A stretch of 64,000 nucleotides of DNA from Melioribacter sp. (GTDB lineage Bacteria > Bacteroidota > Ignavibacteria > Ignavibacteriales > Melioribacteraceae): the NCBI GenBank assembly GCA_026417975.1, contig JAOACD010000012.1, positions 121,561 to 185,560 on the forward strand. The letters run 5' to 3'. Positions 19,817 to 28,374 of the stretch are shown piece by piece. Each line of letters opens with the position of its first letter. Within the stretch, counting starts at the first letter, position 1. The notes beneath the pieces are model-generated. The model had not been told where the DNA came from and searched no databases. It worked only from the letters and a program-made list of their open reading frames with translations. Both the position numbers and the translations under genes were made by a program.

Positions 19817-20926
19817 ATGCATAAAAATTTTTACCTTGCTCTTCTAGGGATTGCAATAGGAGGAATTGGATTTGGATTAATTACTCCCGTAACTGTCACT
19901 CTTCTTGAACAAAATAAGGCTCCAGCGGCAGTAATTGGTACTATTACAATGATTGGTTATTTAAGTGTTGTGTTTTTTTCTCGTACAGCTGGAGTTTTAA
20001 TAGATAAGATGGGGGTAAGGAAAATTTTAACTCTAGGACTTTTTATATGGTCTATAGGAGCTTTAGCACATGTGTTTTGGTATATATACCCATTGTTATA
20101 CTTTGTTAAGTTTTTGATGGGTATAGGTGGAACAATGATATTTGTATCTACTGAAGTCGTTATTAATTTCTATAGTAATCGAAGTAATAGAGGAAGAAAT
20201 ATTAATCTCTATGCCGTATTGTTATCTATTGGTATAGCTGTAGGTTCTATTTTGATATGGACAGTAAAAATAGAAAAATGGTTTCCTTTTGTTATTAGTT
20301 CTTTTATAATGTTGATGGTTTTTCTTATACAGCTGTTATATTTTGAGGAAATCAGAATAAACAAGGAACAAAAACAAATTGAAAGAATGTCTTTAATTAA
20401 AATGCCACTCATAAGCCTTTTTACAGCAGCTTTGTACGGATTGTTTGAATCTTCTATAATTGTTGTAATACCAATGTTTGGTTTGAGAAATCATTTTAGT
20501 GTAAATCAAATTTCATATTTAATGACGTCATTTGTAGCAGGTGGTATAGTACTTCTTTATATTGTAGGTTACTTAAGTGATATAATGAATAGAAAAAGAT
20601 TGCTTTTATTAATTGTTATGTTACTCTCATTATTGATAATATTTCCCACTGTAAACTCAAATTTTCTTTTCTTACTCTTTATTTTCTTCGTAATAGGAGG
20701 AATTGTGCCAGCGCTTTATACAATAGGATTAAGTTATACAATTGAAAAAGTTGAAAACAAGTTTATTGCACAGGCTAATGGATATTTTATTATGATGTAT
20801 GGAATAGGAACAATAGTAGGACCAGTATTTGGTGCATTGTTAGTGGATTTTAATACACGATATGGTTATTGGAGTTGTGCTTCTTTATTGTGCGTTTTGT
20901 TTTTAATCCTTTTTTCAAAGAAATAG
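19817..20926 (+). CDS. Major facilitator superfamily transporter
   Basis: This 369-residue protein has about 11-12 hydrophobic helices and the MFS motif between helices 2 and 3 (AGVLIDKMGVRKILTLG), plus a repeat of it in the second half (VGYLSDIMNRKRLLLL). The N-terminal GGIGFGLITPVTVTLLEQ resembles multidrug or sugar efflux members. The substrate cannot be inferred. It lies 66 bp before the PAS histidine kinase on the same strand, so the two could be cotranscribed. Confidence 0.8.
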   Translation: MHKNFYLALLGIAIGGIGFGLITPVTVTLLEQNKAPAAVIGTITMIGYLSVVFFSRTAGVLIDKMGVRKILTLGLFIWSIGALAHVFWYIYPLLYFVKFLMGIGGTMIFVSTEVVINFYSNRSNRGRNINLYAVLLSIGIAVGSILIWTVKIEKWFPFVISSFIMLMVFLIQLLYFEEIRINKEQKQIERMSLIKMPLISLFTAALYGLFESSIIVVIPMFGLRNHFSVNQISYLMTSFVAGGIVLLYIVGYLSDIMNRKRLLLLIVMLLSLLIIFPTVNSNFLFLLFIFFVIGGIVPALYTIGLSYTIEKVENKFIAQANGYFIMMYGIGTIVGPVFGALLVDFNTRYGYWSCASLLCVLFLILFSKK

Positions 20927-20992
20927 GATTACAATTGTATATTTACAAAAATGAATTTATTATTTTTATGAATAAATGAATCCTTATTTGGC

Positions 20993-22888
20993 ATGTTAAA
21001 TAACTTATTAAATATTGAACAGTTTATTGATGAGATAGATATTCCATTATTAATAAATTATCCAGAAAAGGACAAATTTCAATCGAATGAAAAACTAAAA
21101 AAACTGCTTAACACTACATCCGAGTTAAACTTTGAGTATTGGAATAATCAAAAATTCTATGATGTTAATAACAATTTATTGACTTTTGATAAGCTCCCTT
21201 TTGTTGTTGCGGGTAAAGAAAGAAAAAGTATTCCATTCTTTAGACTTAAGTATATAACAAAAGAATTTTCTGAAAAATATTTATTTGTAAGTTCACTATT
21301 TATTCCACAAGAAAATAAAGATTCTATTGTAATAACAATCTTTGCAGACACAACGAAGGAAACAGAAATAGAGCAGATACTTAAAGAATCTTTAAGAAAC
21401 ATACAGGTTGTAATTTATTCAACAAATGCTGATGGAACTGAATATTATTTTATAACCGAGGCAGTTCGCCAATTATTTGGATTTACCCCCGAAGAAATTT
21501 ATCAACATAAATTTTTAATACTTAGAACGATTGAGAAAGACCACTTTAAAAAATTCAAGGAATTTATTGAAAGATTGCGGAAAGGTGAAGCTTCAACGGT
21601 TGAATATAAAATGAAAGACAGATTTGGAAAAGAACATTGGGTAAGACATCATGGTATTCCAATTATAAGGAATAATAAGATAGTTAGAATTGATGGAATA
21701 ATACTAGATATTACTGAAGAAAAAATTTTCCAGCTTAGGCTTGAAAACTCAGAAGAAAAATTTAGAATGCTGATAGATACAGCAGATGATTTAATTTTCA
21801 TTCTCAACGGCTTTGGTTATTTTAGTATGGTAAATAAAAATGGAGCATATGTTCTTGGATTTAAACAAGAAGAAATTTTAGGAAAACATTTCCTGGACCT
21901 AATAGATAAAGAAGATGAGCAAAAGATAGCAGATGCATTTTCTAAAGTTCTTCGCTCTAATCAAAAAGTTGTATTTGAGGTAAATTTTTTAGACAAGTTT
22001 GAAAAACCAATAACCTTTGAAGTTCATGCCAAGCCAATGATGGTTGATGGCGAAGTATTTGGAATGATAGGAATAGGACGAAATATTACAGCTAGAAAAC
22101 AATACGAGCTAAAAATTAAAGAACTAAATTCAAAATTAATCGAAGCAAATAGAATTATTTCAATAGAAAGAGAGAGAGCAAGACAAAAAATAAGTTTGCT
22201 CGAAGAACTAAGTAAATTAAAAAGCGAATTTATTTCAAATATCTCGCATGAGTTAAGAACTCCCCTTGCATCAGTAGTGGGATTTGCTGAAACTATAGCA
22301 ACCGATACAGATCTGCCTAAAGAGACTATAAAAGAGTTTAGCGAAATAATTTTAAGTGAGGGGAAACGACTGGCAAAATTAATTGACGAGGTTTTGGACT
22401 TTTCTAAGCTTGAGTCTGGTCAAGAAGAATTGAAAAAGGAAGAATTTATTATTTGTGATGTTGTAAACGAAGTGACAGATGAGTTTGAAAAAGAAATTGC
22501 TAAAAAGAACTTAGTATTAACAAAAGAACTCTCCTCAAAAGAAGTAAAAATATTTGCTGATAGGAAAAGAATAAAACAAGTTTTAATAAATCTTTTATCG
22601 AATGCAATAAAATATACTCCAGATGGTGGAAGAATTACAATTATTGTAAACGACTTTGAAAGAGAGGTAGAATTAACAGTTAGTGATACTGGAATTGGAA
22701 TTCCAGAGAAGGAGCTTCCTAAGTTGTTTCAAAAATTTAGTAAAATATACAGACCAAATGCTCCGGTAGGAGGAGCTGGATTTGGATTAGCTCTTGTAAA
22801 ACAAATAGTTGACTTGCATAAAGGAATTATTAGAGTAATGAGTGAAGAAAACAAAGGAACAACGTTTATTATTAGATTGCCAAAATAA
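20993..22888 (+). CDS. PAS-domain sensor histidine kinase
   Basis: This 631-residue kinase has no clear transmembrane segment and is probably cytoplasmic. A poorly conserved N-terminal region is followed by two PAS domains (about residues 130-245 and 255-375). A coiled-coil linker, a HisKA domain with FISNISHELRTPLASVVGF (His419) and an HATPase domain (LINLLSNAIKYTPDGG, DTGIGIPEKELPKLFQKF, GGAGFGLALVKQIV) complete it. The NtrC-like regulator starts 14 bp downstream, so the two form a likely cognate pair, with a STAS protein and a SpoIIE phosphatase in the same run. The signal is unknown. Confidence 0.92.
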   Translation: MLNNLLNIEQFIDEIDIPLLINYPEKDKFQSNEKLKKLLNTTSELNFEYWNNQKFYDVNNNLLTFDKLPFVVAGKERKSIPFFRLKYITKEFSEKYLFVSSLFIPQENKDSIVITIFADTTKETEIEQILKESLRNIQVVIYSTNADGTEYYFITEAVRQLFGFTPEEIYQHKFLILRTIEKDHFKKFKEFIERLRKGEASTVEYKMKDRFGKEHWVRHHGIPIIRNNKIVRIDGIILDITEEKIFQLRLENSEEKFRMLIDTADDLIFILNGFGYFSMVNKNGAYVLGFKQEEILGKHFLDLIDKEDEQKIADAFSKVLRSNQKVVFEVNFLDKFEKPITFEVHAKPMMVDGEVFGMIGIGRNITARKQYELKIKELNSKLIEANRIISIERERARQKISLLEELSKLKSEFISNISHELRTPLASVVGFAETIATDTDLPKETIKEFSEIILSEGKRLAKLIDEVLDFSKLESGQEELKKEEFIICDVVNEVTDEFEKEIAKKNLVLTKELSSKEVKIFADRKRIKQVLINLLSNAIKYTPDGGRITIIVNDFEREVELTVSDTGIGIPEKELPKLFQKFSKIYRPNAPVGGAGFGLALVKQIVDLHKGIIRVMSEENKGTTFIIRLPK

Positions 22889-22902
22889 AAGAAGAGGACA
22901 AG

Positions 22903-24279
22903 TTGGAAAAACTAATTTTTATTGTAGATGATGAAGAACCAATTCTTAAAATGTTGACTCATTGGTGCAAAAGCCAATGGGGTTACAATGTAAAAACATT
23001 TACGGCTGGTTTAGATGTTTTAACTGCTCTTTCAGAAGAGCCAGATCTAGTGCTTCTTGATATTATGTTGCCAGATATAAATGGGAATGATTTGCTAATA
23101 AAAATCAAGCAATTTAATTCATTATTACCTGTTATAATGCTTTCTGCTCAGGGGAGTATAGATGTTGCTCTTGAATCTATTCGATTAGGAGCTTTTGATT
23201 ACTTCCCAAAACCAATCGATAAAAATAGACTAGAATTTGCAATACGAAATGCAATTAAAAACTACGACCTAGAAAGAGAATTAAAAAAACTGAAAGAGAA
23301 TGTTCAAAAAGAATATAGTTTTGATAATATTGTCTCGGCTGATAAAAAGATGCAAGAAGCATTCAGAATGGTATCAAAGGTTCTAGACAATGATATTACA
23401 GTTTTGATTCAAGGTGAAAGCGGGACAGGAAAAGAATTGATAGCTCGTGCAATACATTATAATGGTAAAAGAAGAAATGCACCTTTTGTTGTTGTTAATT
23501 GCGCTTCTATCCCACGAGAATTGCTCGAAAGTGAATTATTTGGTCATGAAAAAGGTGCTTTTACAGGAGCTCATCAAAGAAAAATTGGAAAATTCGAATT
23601 AGCAAACGGTGGAACAATCTTTCTAGATGAAATTGGCGAAATGGAAATGTCGCTTCAAGCTAAAATACTACGCGTAATACAGCAGAAAGAATTTGAAAGA
23701 GTAGGAGGCAACGAAGTAATTAAAACAGATGTCCGAATTATTTCAGCTACAAATAGGAACTTAAAAGAATGTGTCGATAAAAAACTTTTTAGAGAAGATT
23801 TGTATTATAGATTAAGTTCGTTCCCAATATATATTCCTCCTTTAAGAGAGAGGAAAGGAGATATTGTTGTGTTGGTGGATCATTTTATAAAACAACTAAA
23901 CGAAAAACTTGGGAAAAATATAAAAGGAGTAACTAAAAAGGCTCTTAAATTGATGTATGATTATGATTGGCCTGGTAATGTTCGCGAACTTGAAAATACA
24001 ATAGAAAGGTGTATGATTCTTACAGAAGGAGATTACATTGATGTTGATGTTCTTCCTCCAGCTATTACATCACCAATGTCAACTTTTGATACTAAAAATG
24101 TTTTGTTCTCTGATGATTCTCCAATAATTCCAATTGAAAAATTAAAAGAACTTGCTATTAGACATGCATTGAAAGTAACAAACGGAAATATTGTCGAAGC
24201 AGCAAAGAAATTAAAAATAGGTAGAGCAACTTTATACAGATTATTAGAAAAATATAAGCTAAATAAAAATCTAAATTAA
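22903..24279 (+). CDS. Sigma-54-dependent NtrC-family response regulator
   Basis: The 458-residue protein has an N-terminal receiver with phospho-acceptor Asp53 (LVLLDIMLPDING). Its AAA+ sigma-54 activation domain has Walker A GESGTGKE at 171-178, the sigma-54-contacting GAFTGA loop at 218-223, and Walker B IFLDEIGE. A Fis-type helix-turn-helix lies at the C-terminus (GNIVEAAKKLKIGRATLYRL). It would activate sigma-54 promoters when phosphorylated by the kinase encoded 14 bp upstream. The start is a TTG after an AGAGGACA site. All residues needed for sigma-54 activation are visible. Confidence 0.95.
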   Translation: MEKLIFIVDDEEPILKMLTHWCKSQWGYNVKTFTAGLDVLTALSEEPDLVLLDIMLPDINGNDLLIKIKQFNSLLPVIMLSAQGSIDVALESIRLGAFDYFPKPIDKNRLEFAIRNAIKNYDLERELKKLKENVQKEYSFDNIVSADKKMQEAFRMVSKVLDNDITVLIQGESGTGKELIARAIHYNGKRRNAPFVVVNCASIPRELLESELFGHEKGAFTGAHQRKIGKFELANGGTIFLDEIGEMEMSLQAKILRVIQQKEFERVGGNEVIKTDVRIISATNRNLKECVDKKLFREDLYYRLSSFPIYIPPLRERKGDIVVLVDHFIKQLNEKLGKNIKGVTKKALKLMYDYDWPGNVRELENTIERCMILTEGDYIDVDVLPPAITSPMSTFDTKNVLFSDDSPIIPIEKLKELAIRHALKVTNGNIVEAAKKLKIGRATLYRLLEKYKLNKNLN

Positions 24280-24295
24280 ACAATGGGAGATAAAA

Positions 24296-24637
24296 ATGAT
24301 TGTTGAAGAATTTTTTGATGATATAGTTGTTGAAATAATTAACGCAGATAGAGCAACTATTAAGCAGGCAGATGAACTTAAGAAGACTATTTATGATAAA
24401 ATTGAAAAGGGATATAATAAAATTGTTGTAGATTTGAGTAAAGTGGACTTTATTGATTCTACATTTCTGGGTGTTATTGTAAATGCCTTAAAAAAAGTTG
24501 CTGCTCATGAAGGGGATTTAAAACTTGTGGGTTTTAAACCAGCAGTTCGTGCTATGTTTGAGTTGACAAGGCTTTTTAGAGTTTTTGAATCCTATTCGGA
24601 TCTTAAAGAAGCTATCAAGAGTTTTCAGAAAAATTAA
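24296..24637 (+). CDS. STAS-domain anti-sigma factor antagonist
   Basis: This 113-residue protein has the phospho-acceptor loop DSTFLG at residues 54-59 and the GDLKLVGFKPAVRAMFELT segment typical of the fold. It sits 16 bp after the NtrC-type gene and 15 bp before the receiver-SpoIIE gene, the expected partner that would dephosphorylate it. It is a paralogue of the STAS protein at 18175. Its target anti-sigma factor or other partner is not encoded nearby. Confidence 0.88.
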   Translation: MIVEEFFDDIVVEIINADRATIKQADELKKTIYDKIEKGYNKIVVDLSKVDFIDSTFLGVIVNALKKVAAHEGDLKLVGFKPAVRAMFELTRLFRVFESYSDLKEAIKSFQKN

Positions 24638-24652
24638 ATACGGGGTTAACTC

Positions 24653-25798
24653 TTGGAAACAAATGGGAAAAAATTTTCTGCTAGTATTTTACTTGTTGAA
24701 GATGAATCTAATATAGCAAAACTTTTTATGCATAATCTGGGTAAAGCAGGTTTTAATTGTCACCATGCTCAAAATGGGAAGGAAGCGTTAAAACTTGCTC
24801 GTGAACTTAAACCAGATTTAATTATAAGTGATATAATGATGCCAGAAATGGATGGATTTGAATTTAGAAGAGAACTTTTAAATGATCCTGAACTTAAAAC
24901 AATCCCGTTTGTTTTTCTGACAGCAAAAGGAGCAGAAGAAGATATTCTAAAAGGCTTTGATTTAGAAATAGAAGATTATATAATAAAAACCTCAAGTCCT
25001 AAAGTGGTAATAGCAAAAATATCGGCAATACTCAAAAGTCTTGAAAAAGAAAGGGTAAAAGTAGTTGACGAGGTTCAAAAAGCAGCAGATACAATGGCAG
25101 CTACAGTTGTGCCTGATACTCCCCCAAAATTTTCTAGTATAGAAATAAAACAGTGGTATATGCCTTATAAGAATGTGCCAGGCGGTGATTTTATTGATTA
25201 TTTCAAAATAGACGATGATAATTTAATAGTTATTCTTGGAGATGTAATGGGTAAAAGATGGGGGGCATGGTATTTTGCTATAGCATATGCAGGTTATGTA
25301 CGTAGTGCAGTAAGATTTGTATTAGAATCATCAAAAGAGTATAAACCAAGCCAAATTCTTCAAAAAGTTAACGAAGCTGTTTACAAAGATGAGAGAATGT
25401 CAGAAGTGTTTATTACTCTTTCTATTGTTATTATCGATTCAAAAAATAAGATAGCTAATTATTCTGGGGCAGGAGATTTACCTATAATTTATAAAACTTC
25501 TAACCAGGCAAAATATATCCAATCGACAGGATTGCTTCTAGGATTTAGTTTAACTAGTGAGTATGAAGATCACATTATTAACTTGAATTCTGGTGACGAA
25601 ATAATTTTACTTACAGATGGTATTACAGAATCAAGAAATAAAAATGGTGAACAATATGGTCAGCAGCGATTAATAAATTTTTTAAGCTCCTTGAATTCTA
25701 ATGATGATACTATTGAGATGTTGAAAAAAGAAATTATGAATTTTACAGAAAACGAATTAGAAGATGATGTAAGTGTAATATCTGTCAAAATAAAATAG
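24653..25798 (+). CDS. Response regulator with SpoIIE-type PP2C serine phosphatase output
   Basis: The 381-residue protein has a receiver domain at residues 10-130 with Asp60 (LIISDIMMPEMDG), then a short linker and a PP2C/SpoIIE phosphatase domain. Metal-binding motifs are GGDFIDYF, GDVMGK, LLTDGITESRN and EDDVSVISV. It resembles RsbU/RssB-type switches that turn a two-component signal into dephosphorylation of STAS proteins. Translation starts at a TTG. It closes the run kinase, NtrC regulator, STAS, phosphatase, and converges on nhaA with 1 bp between the stop codons. Confidence 0.92.
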   Translation: METNGKKFSASILLVEDESNIAKLFMHNLGKAGFNCHHAQNGKEALKLARELKPDLIISDIMMPEMDGFEFRRELLNDPELKTIPFVFLTAKGAEEDILKGFDLEIEDYIIKTSSPKVVIAKISAILKSLEKERVKVVDEVQKAADTMAATVVPDTPPKFSSIEIKQWYMPYKNVPGGDFIDYFKIDDDNLIVILGDVMGKRWGAWYFAIAYAGYVRSAVRFVLESSKEYKPSQILQKVNEAVYKDERMSEVFITLSIVIIDSKNKIANYSGAGDLPIIYKTSNQAKYIQSTGLLLGFSLTSEYEDHIINLNSGDEIILLTDGITESRNKNGEQYGQQRLINFLSSLNSNDDTIEMLKKEIMNFTENELEDDVSVISVKIK

Positions 25799-25799
25799 A

Positions 25800-26963
25800 T
25801 TATCTACTGTTTTCCTCTTCGATAAGAACATTGTTTTTAAGTGTTAATTTCAAGAATGTATAGCCAATTATACCTGATATTAAAGATGCAATCAAAATTG
25901 ATATTTTAGCACTATCGGTTATTAATTTGTCATTAAAAGCCAGTAGAGTTATAAAAATTGACATTGTAAACCCAATACCTGCTAAAAATCCTACCCCAAT
26001 TATGTTTTTCCATTTTAATTCTTTTGGCAAAGCACATAATCCAAGAAAAACTCCTAACATTGAAAATAAAGTTATACCAATTGGTTTCCCTAATAACAAT
26101 CCTAATATGATTCCTAAGCTATAGTTTTCAAGTAGGTTGCTATACCAATTACTTTGAACAGAAATGCATGTATTTGCCAAAGCAAAAAGTGGAAGAATTA
26201 TAAATGCTACAGGTTTATGTAAAAAGTGCTGTAAGATATATGAAGGGGATTTTTCATCGCCTCTTCTAAATGGTATTGCAAAAGCTAATAACACACCAGC
26301 AATAGTTGCATGAACACCTGACTTTGACATGAAAAACCACATTATAACACCACCAATTAAATATAGTAATAAGTAATTGATATTCATGCGGTTGAGAATA
26401 AGTAGTATTACGAAGACTGATAATGCTATTATTAAATTAGTTAAAGAAAGATTTGAAGTGTAAAAGATTGCAATTACTAAAATTGCTCCTAAATCGTCTA
26501 TTACAGCAAGCGCAGTTAAGAATATTTTTAGGGAAGCTGGTACAAGTTTTCCAAGTAAAGATAAAATTCCGATTGCAAAAGCAATATCGGTTGCCATAGG
26601 TATACCAGCACCAGATTGAAACGAGGTTCCATAGTTAAATGTTGTATAAATCGTTGCTGGAATAATCATACCACCTACCGCTGCAAAAATTGGTAAAGTG
26701 GCGTTTTTTATGTCGGATAGTTCTCCTATATAAATTTCCCTTTCTAACTCAAGTCCTATAAGTAAAAAAAAGATTGCCATAAGCCCGTCATTAATCCAAT
26801 GCGCTAGGCTATGATTACCAATATTTATATTCCAAAACTTAATATATTCTTCTCCAAAGCTGGAATTAGCAAGTGTGAGAGATAATGCTGTCATTAGGAC
26901 AAGAATTATTCCACCAGCTTTTTCGCTATTGAAAAACTCTATATAAAGTTTTGTTAATTTCAT
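25800..26963 (-). CDS. nhaA: Na+/H+ antiporter NhaA
   Basis: NhaA is an inner-membrane electrogenic antiporter that expels Na+ in exchange for protons. The 387-residue protein has the family segments HWINDGLMAIFFLLIGLELE, GIPMATDIAFAIGILSLLG (the paired-aspartate region is ALAVIDDLGAILVIAIFY) and GVHATIAGVLLAFAIP. The frame extends two codons to a TTG at 26969, but the ATG at 26963 is preferred. It is the second sodium/proton antiporter in the window, from a different family than the one at 8388. Confidence 0.95.
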   Translation of the reverse strand: MKLTKLYIEFFNSEKAGGIILVLMTALSLTLANSSFGEEYIKFWNINIGNHSLAHWINDGLMAIFFLLIGLELEREIYIGELSDIKNATLPIFAAVGGMIIPATIYTTFNYGTSFQSGAGIPMATDIAFAIGILSLLGKLVPASLKIFLTALAVIDDLGAILVIAIFYTSNLSLTNLIIALSVFVILLILNRMNINYLLLYLIGGVIMWFFMSKSGVHATIAGVLLAFAIPFRRGDEKSPSYILQHFLHKPVAFIILPLFALANTCISVQSNWYSNLLENYSLGIILGLLLGKPIGITLFSMLGVFLGLCALPKELKWKNIIGVGFLAGIGFTMSIFITLLAFNDKLITDSAKISILIASLISGIIGYTFLKLTLKNNVLIEEENSR

Positions 26964-27036
26964 AACCAAAGACCTAGTTTGTTAATTAAATAAATTATTA
27001 GATGCAAACATTTTATAATGATAAGTTTGATGTTTT

Positions 27037-27231
27037 TTATTTGCGACTTTTTTTGTTGTTTGTATTTGAAAGAGAATTTTTCTCTTCTATTTTTACTCTT
27101 TTTTCAGCAGGTATTGCAAACACGAATCTTCCTTTTAAAACGCAGCCTGTTCTTCCTGGTATACAATCTTTCCTTAGTCTTATGCAGTAATATTTTTCAA
27201 AATCTAAAAATTGACAGGAAAATGAACTCAT
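27037..27231 (-). CDS. Small cysteine-containing protein of unknown function
   Basis: This 64-residue hydrophilic protein has four cysteines (6, 16, 23 and 30) in MSSFSCQF, YYCIRLRKDCIPGRTGCVLK, then a lysine-rich tail. Composition and the regular C-x9-C-x6-C-x6-C spacing argue for a real protein. The opposite-strand frames here are hydrophobic and low in complexity. Four cysteines could bind zinc or an iron-sulfur cluster. An AGGGAAA sequence upstream may serve as a weak ribosome-binding site. It lies in the 400-bp gap between nhaA and the aldo/keto reductase. I do not recognise a named family. Confidence 0.55.
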   Translation of the reverse strand: MSSFSCQFLDFEKYYCIRLRKDCIPGRTGCVLKGRFVFAIPAEKRVKIEEKNSLSNTNNKKSRK

Positions 27232-27270
27232 AACTTTTAATTTCCCTGTAATAGTTAGAAACCAAAGCTG

Positions 27271-27300
27271 TTGACAAATAAAAAAGCATAAATATATTTT
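27271..27300 (+). promoter_or_regulatory. Probable promoter of the aldo/keto reductase gene
   Basis: TTGACA at 27271-27276 is followed by TATATTTT at 27293-27300. This is one mismatch from TAnnTTTG with 19 nt from TTG, and it also reads as a sigma-70-like TTGACA-16-TATATT. Confidence 0.5.
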
Positions 27301-27373
27301 CTATTTGTAAGTTAAATTTATTTACTTACTAATTCAATAATGTGTATTTTTTATAACAAAAATTGGAGGCAAA

Positions 27374-28345
27374 ATGGAATATGTACATCTTGGTAGGACA
27401 GGATTGAAAGTAAGTCGTCTTTGTTTGGGAACGATGAATTTTGGTCCGTACACTGATGAAGAGGAAAGCTTTAGGATTATGAGTCGTGCTTTGGACTTGG
27501 GAATTAATTTTTTTGATACAGCAAATGTATATGGATGGGACAAGGGTGTGGGATTTACTGAAAAAATTATTGGCAAGTGGCTCTCCGAAGATAAGAGTAG
27601 AAGAGATAAAATTGTTTTAGCTACAAAAGTATATGGTAAAATGAGTGAAAGACCGAATGATTCAAAATTATCTGCTTATCATATAAAAAAAGCATGCGAA
27701 GATAGTCTAAAAAGGCTTCAAACAGATCATATTGATTTATATCAGATGCATCATATAGACAGAAATACTCCATGGGAAGAAATTTATCAAGCAATGGAGC
27801 AACTTGTTAGAGAAGGAAAAATTATTTACGTAGGTAGTTCAAACTTTGCTGCGTGGAATTTGGTAGAAGCAATTTATAAAGCTAAAGAGAGAAACTTTCT
27901 TGGAATAGTTTCTGAACAAAGTATTTACAATTTGAGAAATAGGCATATCGAACTTGAAGTTATTCCTGCTTGTAAAGCTTTAGGAATAGGTTTAATTCCA
28001 TGGAGTCCACTTGGCGGAGGAATTTTGTGCGGAGTTCTTAAAGGTGTAAAAGAAGGAAGAAGAACAAGGGAACCATTACAAAAATCAATCGAAAAATTAC
28101 GTCCTCAGCTTGAAGCATATGAAAAATTGTGCGACGAAATTAATCAGAAACCAGCTGATGTTGCACTTGCTTGGGTTTTAAGTAATCCAGCCGTTACTTC
28201 ACCAATTATTGGTCCAAGAACAGTTCAACAACTCGAAGAAAATGTAAATGCACTTGAATTAAAATTAACAGATGAAATTTTGAAAAAACTAGATGAAATC
28301 TGGCCTGGACCAGGAAATCAAGCTCCAGAAGCATATGCGTGGTAA
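27374..28345 (+). CDS. Aldo/keto reductase
   Basis: This 323-residue NADPH-dependent oxidoreductase of the YajO/potassium-channel-beta-like group is a TIM barrel. The catalytic tetrad is visible: Asp and Tyr in FFDTANVYGW, Lys in VLATKVYG and His in YQMHHID. Cofactor-binding segments GSSNFAAWNL and SPIIGPRTVQQLEENV are present. A GGAGG site precedes the ATG. The substrate is not evident. The dipeptidyl peptidase gene follows by 29 bp. Confidence 0.92.
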   Translation: MEYVHLGRTGLKVSRLCLGTMNFGPYTDEEESFRIMSRALDLGINFFDTANVYGWDKGVGFTEKIIGKWLSEDKSRRDKIVLATKVYGKMSERPNDSKLSAYHIKKACEDSLKRLQTDHIDLYQMHHIDRNTPWEEIYQAMEQLVREGKIIYVGSSNFAAWNLVEAIYKAKERNFLGIVSEQSIYNLRNRHIELEVIPACKALGIGLIPWSPLGGGILCGVLKGVKEGRRTREPLQKSIEKLRPQLEAYEKLCDEINQKPADVALAWVLSNPAVTSPIIGPRTVQQLEENVNALELKLTDEILKKLDEIWPGPGNQAPEAYAW

Positions 28346-28374
28346 TTTCATCGATTAAAGCGGAGAAGGGATAA

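Noticed and set aside
27002..27233. Plus-strand frames overlapping the small cysteine protein
   Set aside because: They are hydrophobic, low in complexity and have no ribosome-binding site. The minus-strand frame has a better composition.
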